Of a DNA stretch of 64,000 nucleotides, positions 57,431 through 64,000 are shown one piece after another; position 1 is the stretch's first letter; each line of letters begins with the position of its first letter. Under the pieces are notes generated by a model. That model saw nothing but the letters and a program-made list of their open reading frames with translations, had not been told where the DNA came from and searched no databases. The stretch spans positions 20,155-84,154 of the forward strand of contig MVAQ01000082.1 in assembly GCA_014825775.1 (NCBI GenBank). Direction: 5' to 3'. The translations under genes were made by a program, and so were the position numbers. The stretch is from Krasilnikovozyma curviuscula. Lineage: Eukaryota > Basidiomycota > Tremellomycetes > Cystofilobasidiales > Mrakiaceae.

Positions 57431-58873
57431 ATGGCAAAGGGTCAAGCCTTGTGGTGGGCAACACCTTACGCGATAACCTCCTCTCTCACGTTGGACCGAC
57501 CGTCCAAGTCCTACGCTCAGTTTGTTTCTTGCACCCATCAACATCTCACCCCCCTTTTTTTTTCTTTACCATCACCCAGCCCTCTCTTACATCCCTTTCT
57601 CCACTGTCTTTGTTTTGTAATCAGCTCCTCCTCGCCGGTGTTTTATCGCTGGGTCAGCAGTAGCAGTTTCCATCCCATCACCGATCGCCCAGCACTCTCC
57701 ATGGTCAAGCAACCGCTGATGAGCTGTAACCACCACAACTTTCTCCACCTTGAGCTCAACTCTCCCTCTGCTCAAGGAGACCCACCGTCGACCTCGCTCC
57801 CTGCAATGCTCGGTCAACAGCACCCCAAAAGTGGCAGTCTCCCCGGCCGCAGATTTGGCGCAGATACCCCGTCGGGGCACTCGTCGACTGACGATGTCCC
57901 GCCTCAGTACTTTGTGGACAAACTGCACGAGATTGCGAGAAACAACTGGCATGCTGTAAAGATGGATCTAAGTAAGTCACTTTGTAGGAAAAACCATCGC
58001 TTCATGAGGCGCCCGTCGTGACAAATCTGCCTCCATACGTGTTCTGACTACCTCTTCATACTACCGCCCGTAACTCTGCTGTTCATAATGACAGTCGTCA
58101 ACATCGCACAGCTGAAATCGACACACACAACATCGGAGGTTGATGGCACGTCACGCAGGCCGGACATTCGCGTCTCGTCAGGCCTGCCCTCGCCGCCGCC
58201 ATCTCCAATAGTTCTCCTCGCACCCATCCCTCCAACATCGTCTACCAGCCCCACTTTGACATCATCACCCGAATCGCCGTTGTTCCTACCTGGGCTGGCT
58301 CCCAAACCTGGCAGCAAGACGAATTTTAAAGATGCAGGATACAGCAGTGTGCCCTCCGCTCACGTCGGTCCGCCGCCGCCTGTGTTAGTTTAACTCTCTC
58401 CAACGAAATCCTGGCTACCAACCTGACCATGACTTAATCATTTTTATAGGATCATTTCCTCTCTGCTAACCAACGCTCTGTATCTGTCGAAACAGAGCGA
58501 CTTGATTGAGGTAAGAGCTGTCGATGCGCGCTTCGTAGCCACCAATATAGATTCGGTGTTTTAATTAAATGATCCCGTCTTATCTTTCCTTTCCCTTGGT
58601 TACCAGTCCCTCTTGAACACCACAACAGATTACGTTAACCACCTGCCCTCGATCCAGCTGGTTCTACCGCACCCTGCGTCATTCCCTGCACTGCTGCATT
58701 ACATCTACTTCGACACGCTGAGCGGGCTGCGGGCATCCATCGAGGAGAATACCTTCCAGTGGCTCGAAGGCCTCATGCTCAATGTGCAGTACCTCCAGAT
58801 GAACCACGCAACGCGCCTAAAGGTGTTCCTGGGAAAGGCCCATCGATATCAACAAGCACTTGTCCAACAGTAG
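57431..58873 (+). CDS. BTB/POZ-like protein of unknown function (possibly Clp1-like)
   Basis: Five exons: 57431-57519, 57625-57971, 58095-58383, 58450-58510 and 58607-58873, all in phase. The start reads MAKGQALWWATPYAITSSLT. A conserved-looking helix PPQYFVDKLHEIARNNWHAV follows, then a Ser/Pro-rich spacer with PPSPIVLLAPIPPTSSTSP. The C-terminal part has IISSLLTNALYLSKQSDLIE, the segment starting LPSIQLVLPHPASFPALLHY, YIYFDTLSGLRASIEENTFQ and LEGLMLNVQYLQMNHATRLK, with the order 'LPHP.SF..LLHYIY' then a helical W-L-N-YL block seen in BTB-type folds and in basidiomycete Clp1, a regulator of sexual development. About 350 residues. The Clp1 link is from memory of the family pattern and is weak. 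The first exon could be different; ATG 57701 (MVKQPLMSC) is an in-frame alternative start. Confidence 0.6.
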
Positions 58874-59122
58874 CCTATAGCATGGCTTGCAGGTCTATCT
58901 GTACAATACAAGTAAAGACAATGGACAATGTTGTTGATAATGTGCATTTCCAATAGATAGCTCACTATTTTTCGGTAAACTGATGTATCGATTAAGACTC
59001 TGTGGACTGTGCGAGGGCAGCAGCCAGGCAGAGGATACTACAAGACGAGCTCTCTCCATCCTTCCAGCTCTTTTTGAATTCCTTACAGTGTACACCCTTC
59101 CATCACACACCACCTGGAACGT

Positions 59123-61844
59123 CTAGTGCCCAGTAGCGACAGGGGCACCACCAGAGACTCTTTCGCGCGCGAGTATGGATGCCTTGATATAGTCTGTCTT
59201 CCAGACGAGCAACACGGTGAAGAAACTGCCGTAGATTAGGGCGAGGGAGAGGCCACCCCAAAGACCCTCGAGACCCATATGGTAGTGGAACGTCGCGTAG
59301 ATACCAATAGGGAGTCCAAAGATGTAACTACGAAATTAACAACGGGACCGTAAGATTAGATGGTAACGCCAGGGTAGAAGAGGCAGTATACATACTAGCT
59401 TGACAGGTTGATGAGTGCCCCAGCTTGGAAGTGAGCGCAGAAAAGACATCAGAACCAGGTCTTTCAGAGGAAAACTGCCCCATTCCCGAACTCACTGGTT
59501 TGTTTACCCAAACTTCTCAACACACCGCCAGCAACACCACAGAGACCATCAAACAGCTGGAAGAAAGCAACGAGAGGTAAGACTTGAGCGACAAGAGTGA
59601 CCCTGAGCGTGCAAATTTCTTATTCAGTATCGATGAAAGGTTAAGGCGGTGGTGAAGCAACTCACACTTCCTCATCCGAATTGTAGATGTAAGCCCAGTT
59701 TTTGCGGCACACAGTAAGTAAAGTCCTATAAAACAATCGATCAGTTTCGATACCAGCAGCACATAGTCTTGTTTCACCAGTTGGAACTTACGAGTTGGCA
59801 CCAGCGATAATAATGGACAACAGCAGACCCATCTGCGCCGACACCCTCGCTTCATAAGCCTTTGCAGCACCCAGTAAATTCCCAACTCTAACTGAAGCAG
59901 CCATTGATAGTGCGTAAGGCGCTTGGTATGTGCCTGACGTCGTGCTAAGGAGGATGGACTGGGACGCTAAGCTGATGGGCCCGAGGAGGGACGCGGCCAG
60001 AGCGATGATTCTGTTGAGGGACGAATTGCGTCAGGATCTACAGAAGGAAGAGTATATGGATCACAGCTTGACTCACTCCCAAGACCACCATTCACTCGAC
60101 ATCATACCTGTTCCAGCGAGACCTAATGAGGTGACAGTTCCAAGTTTGGAGAACGCGCCTTTGGCACTCCATCCTCCCCAAGCAGTTTTGGGGCAGAAGA
60201 AGGACGCATAGAGAATTGAGAGAAGGAAGTTCAAGTTGTACGAAATCGCCTGAAAAGAATTTTATCAATGCCTGATCAGTCGAGCTTGGCTGAACGGGAT
60301 GAAAATGAGCAGGAGACATACAGTAGCGATTGGTGCACCAATGAAACCGAATCGAACTGGATCTGGACCCCAGACCAGCAGCCAGTTCATGAAGGCATTG
60401 ATTGGTGCGACAATAAGCATGATTCGAGTGGGAACGCTGAGCAAGTTCTGACTCTGGAGGTATTTTCTCATGATTTGATTACCACCATATGCTGTAAGTA
60501 GAAACAACCACGGCGTTAACTAGGGAAGGAGAGAGGAGGTGATAATTTCTTTTACCTGGAATACCCAAACTCAAGGCCTTCAAATACAAAGCTGCTCTGG
60601 CGGCCACTTCTGGGTCTAGTGGAAGAGGACAATTATGGGAAATTAAGAAACCCACCGTCAGGAGCCTTCACAAGCGGAACAGTAGAGAGACCAAAGCTCA
60701 CCTTGTCTCAAAAATAGAAGTAATCCCTCAGCATTGTACCAAACCATATAGATCGGGAAGCAAGTGACAGTCATCACCACAGCCATTCTTTGGGTCCACA
60801 GCCCGACTCTGGTAGGATCTTCAGAAGTCCACGCGACGGGTAGCAGGGTATCCAGTGCAGAGGCCATTCCAGAGAGGATGGAAAAGCAAGTGACTCCTGC
60901 TGTCATGGACCCGAGGGAACAAGCGGCGAGGTCGGTGGTGGACAAGTGACCTATCGAGATGACAGAGGCGAGGACAAGAGAGTATTCTAGAAGCGCAAAA
61001 GGTACAAATCTTAGATGGAGAAGAAATTTATGATATAGGGAAATGATTGATGTCTCATCTTACCAGCGAGTTGCGTGAACCAGATTGGGATCGTTGAGAG
61101 ACAGAGGATAAGAAATTCTGATTTGGCGACGCTTTTAAAGGTGGACCACGACGCCTTCCCACCTTCGAGCAAATCAATCTCCTCCTGAGAAATTTCAACA
61201 CCTGATTCTCCATTGAAAGATGTTGTTGACGCTTTTTTTAGCAATGGAGTACGTATCGTTGTCGACGGTCCAGCGGTTGTGGGTTCGAACTGAGTTGCCG
61301 TTCCTTCCTCGTCACCTTCGTCTTCTTCAGTGTCATCAAACACGGACGATTGAGGGTGGCTTGTCGCTTTGGGGTATGATGTGATCATGTGCAAGATCTT
61401 AGCTGAAGCAGTTTGAGAGTGGGCAGAGGAGCTCGAGAGACGTCTGCTGCTTTTCGGCGTTCGTGGAGCTCCCAGGTGATTTTGATCTGCTGAAGCTGTT
61501 GAACCATACGAGGTTCTTCCTCTGATGTCTAATCCTGTGCTCGGTGCTACCAGACGTTCTTCCTCATCAATCCTCTGGCCTTCCACCGCAGTCAATTTCG
61601 TGGTAGCAGCAGCAACTCGAGCAGGAGAACGACTGGTACTCGTGCCTCTACCACTGCGATTGTTCCCATTTGAAGCTCTTGAGGTTGGTGATTGCCCTCG
61701 TTCGACCGAAGATGTCCTTGGATTGGGGTTTGTTTTCGAACGTGCAATCAGAGCGTCGAGCCCTCCTCCGTTTCCAAGAGCGGCTGAAGGCGAGGTCGAT
61801 AAGGACGAGGAGAGTGCTGAATAGTGTGGGAAACTTGAGCTCAT
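59123..61844 (-). CDS. MATE-family multidrug/toxin exporter with long N-terminal tail
   Basis: Cation-coupled exporter of organic compounds, probably vacuolar or plasma membrane. ATG 61844 opens a 245-residue hydrophilic, Ser/Thr-rich tail (MSSSFPHYSALSSSLSTSPS onward, with an acidic EEDEGDEEG), then the first membrane helix KSEFLILCLSTIPIWFTQLA. MATE signatures follow: SVISIGHLSTTDLAACSLGS, CFSILSGMASALDTLLPVAW, AYGGNQIMRKYLQSQNLLSV, PINAFMNWLLVWGPDPVRFG, APYALSMAASVRVGNLLGA, VLPLVAFFQLFDGLCGVAGG and LINLSSYYIFGLPIGIYATF. Twelve hydrophobic segments are plausible. At least eight introns; stop TAG at 59123. About 720 residues, longer than plant or bacterial MATE because of the tail, as is common for fungal ones. 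Substrate unknown. Confidence 0.92.
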
Positions 61845-62620
61845 GCTGTGCTAAACGAATTTGCTGTGATTTGGGCTGAAAAGGAAATGCGACAAGCGAA
61901 AAGGAGTTAGCCTTCGCTCGTTTTCGCAAAGGACGCATGAAAAGAATTAAAGAAAGATGTGAGGATGGTCTTGGAAAGAGATATACGAACAGACGGGCTC
62001 ACCTAGCAGTAGGTAGGACCTAAATCTGACCAAGATATGGAGAGCTAAGTGTGCAAGCGAGTTTTTTCTCGCAACGAGCTAGAGACAACAGGAAGGCAAG
62101 CTGTCAGCAAAGGTACACAAGAATATAAGGATAGAGAGAACATCCTACCTTAACTCTTTCTGATGTCGATATTTTCCACTAATTGACGGTTGATTTCATC
62201 TCTTGTAGAGGAAAAGCAGGTAAGGCGTCTATGCGCGAAACTCGGCAGATATCCCGTTTCGTGAATGATTTCCCCATCCATCACACAAATCCAATGAGAG
62301 TCTCCAAAGTGAGTGACTTTGATTACAGTATTCACTCTACTCGTATGCAGAAGCTGATTTTATTGGTCTCCCCGTCTGTCAACTGCGGCTGCTTCACGCT
62401 GAATCGTCTTGACTCCTCTCCAGCCCAAGTCTTACAGCCCACCCTGATTTAGTTGAATCTCCGAAGATTCGCACCCAGAGCCAGAAATATAATACTCCAA
62501 GAGGCTAACAGGTGCATTCTAGGTACGTTCAATTGGTTGAAATGGGTGCCTCCACACCTCCGAGGATAGTTCCCCGCAGCTTGTTGATCAATTCTCGCTG
62601 ACTTGGGCAGCAGGAGGAGT
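61845..62620. promoter_or_regulatory. Divergent promoter region between MATE and borealin-type genes
   Basis: About 780 bases between outward-facing genes. Only short ORFs without motifs. A leader intron for either gene is possible. Confidence 0.45.
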
Positions 62621-63834
62621 ATGGCATCATCAGTTCTTAAAGAGACTAACAAAATGAATACACCTGTCAAGAAGAATCAGAAGCAGGAGGATGCTCACAA
62701 GCTAGGGACAGATCAGGTTGAAGTTTCGTACGAGTTCAAACGATCGGTCCTTGAGAACTTTGATCTTGAAGGTGACCTTTCATTACACCCGTCCATCTTT
62801 GATTCATATGGCTTTAACCCATTTATCGATTTAGTCGAGTCCAAGGCCCAGCAATTCGAAGAACTACAATGGGCTCTCCTGAAATCGTTCTTGAATAGAC
62901 AGGAGATAGAACTGAGTTCCTTGCCGGCGAGATTGAGACAAATGACAGTTTTAGAGTTAGGTGAGAGCTGGAATGGAAATATCCAAAAAACATTAGAGAA
63001 GATTGTGAGGGGGAAGCTGGAGGCTAAAGCTGCGACCGATGTCAGTTCGCCAATCAAGAGGTGCGTTAAAAGCCATCGGATTCGCTTTTTCAGACGGAAC
63101 GCTGAAATTTCTCTTTCTTCAGATCCGATCCAACACCAGCTTCGGCTTCTCGTGTCCTTTTCCTTCCAACTCTTGGCATCCCACCTACAACTACACCAAC
63201 ATACACTTCTCGATTCGTACCATCGCATCTCCAGTCAAACCTCACCAACACATCTTCTCACTTCAGATATACTCCGGTTGATGAAACCAACGCACTGTCA
63301 ACCAACGACTCTCCTCTTATCCTAGGTCTTATCTCACCTCGTCAGAAGGAATCCAACACGCTTTCGACGAACGACAGCGGTGAATCGATCGACATGGAGC
63401 TGGAGAACGAAGAGCATCTCCTTGAAGAAGCTAGGAGAAGAGAAACCTTCACTTATCAAAATGGTGGAGATTTCCAGCTAGAAAAGGGATCCGATCGAGG
63501 GCTGACTAGAAGGATATCGAAAATGAGCTTGTCCAACGGAACCCGTCAAAACTTCGCTACGAACAATAATACTGTCGCTTCGGCGAATTCCTCCCTGCAG
63601 GTCGCATTCAACGATGATCTTGTCTTGAGTTTTGACCCGGATTTGGACTCGCCCAGTAAACTTGAGGAGCTAGACGTCAGCGACAGTGTCAAAAAGGTGA
63701 GGCCCAATGTGCATTCTACGGACGATTTCTTCGAAGGCCAACTATCATTTGATTTTTATTAGGCTGCTAAACAAGCAATATTTCTGAAGTTTATGGAACT
63801 GCAGAACAAGTGGGCGGCTGCCATGAGCGACTGA
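62621..63834 (+). CDS. Borealin/Nbl1-type chromosomal passenger complex subunit
   Basis: Borealin binds survivin (Bir1) and INCENP to place Aurora kinase at centromeres. Three exons: 62621-63060, 63123-63696 and 63763-63834, in phase. The N-terminal domain matches the borealin pattern: LENFDLEG, a helix ending ELQWALLKSFLNRQEIELSS, then LPARLRQMTVLELGESWNGN and IQKTLEKIVRG, corresponding to the 'E..EI..IP...R.MT..E' signature. After the first intron, SRVLFLPTLGIPPT is the short motif often seen in the middle of these proteins. The rest is acidic and Ser/Asn-rich, ending in a helix KKAAKQAIFLKFMELQNKWA. About 360 residues, longer than yeast Nbl1 (73 aa) and closer to metazoan borealin. Recognised from one domain. 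Confidence 0.78.
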
Positions 63835-64000
63835 AGAGAGCGGTGCATGCACTCTAGCATAACCATTGATTAGGGCAGGAGACAACTCACCAATACACAT
63901 ACATTTATTATGGGCATTTGAGCTTTTACGATTAGTTTGATAGGCGCAAGTGACTTTCGGCCTGCACTGACGAGGTAGCCCGCGAAACTGCTCTTGCCTA

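Noticed and set aside
1..64000. Search for transposons, long direct repeats and biosynthetic clusters
   Set aside because: No transposase, reverse transcriptase, long repeat or grouped pathway genes were recognised by reading; a self-comparison and repeat search would be decisive.

Overview
This window is a gene-dense piece of fungal nuclear DNA. Nearly every gene is cut by short introns of about 50 to 100 bases with GT..AG ends, and coding density, intron density and balanced base composition fit an intron-rich basidiomycete yeast or dimorphic fungus. A Tremellomycetes-type genome is my best guess, but I cannot fix the genus. I built the gene models by joining exons by hand, keeping frame and conserved motifs, so some outer exons (first or last) may be wrong. 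No tRNA, rRNA, transposon or CRISPR array was found.

Left part (1-15.6 kb): the 5' end of a membrane protein gene running off the left edge, a long poorly explained stretch with one small Cys-rich ORF, an 18-exon oligopeptide transporter, VPS16, and (convergent) a GH35 beta-galactosidase that appears to be membrane-anchored. 15.6-27 kb: a STN1-like telomere protein, a GT61/DUF563 glycosyltransferase with a 13-base internal exon, TRAPP subunit BET3, a zinc-dependent polyol dehydrogenase and a small unknown gene.

Middle (27-41 kb): arginyl-tRNA synthetase, endonuclease V and an ELYS-type nucleoporin in tandem on the + strand, then on the - strand an ALY/REF (Yra1/Mlo3) mRNA export adaptor with an outsized 870-base intron, and the EME1 subunit of the MUS81 nuclease. 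41-54 kb: an unidentified gene beside a tetranucleotide repeat, a multi-pass membrane protein, a three-RRM plus MLLE protein resembling Rrm4, and a ULS1-type SNF2 translocase whose RING is shrunken. 54-64 kb: the CAAX protease RCE1, a BTB-like protein, a MATE transporter and a borealin-type chromosomal passenger protein.

The genes are mostly unrelated housekeeping functions, with no sign of a biosynthetic cluster. Several touch on genome maintenance (STN1, EME1, ULS1, endonuclease V, borealin) and on RNA handling (ALY/REF, the RRM-MLLE protein, ELYS at the pore). The most notable non-coding signals are three outsized introns: 870 bases in ALY/REF, 444 in the RRM-MLLE gene and 375 in BET3. The ALY/REF case parallels the autoregulatory intron of yeast YRA1.
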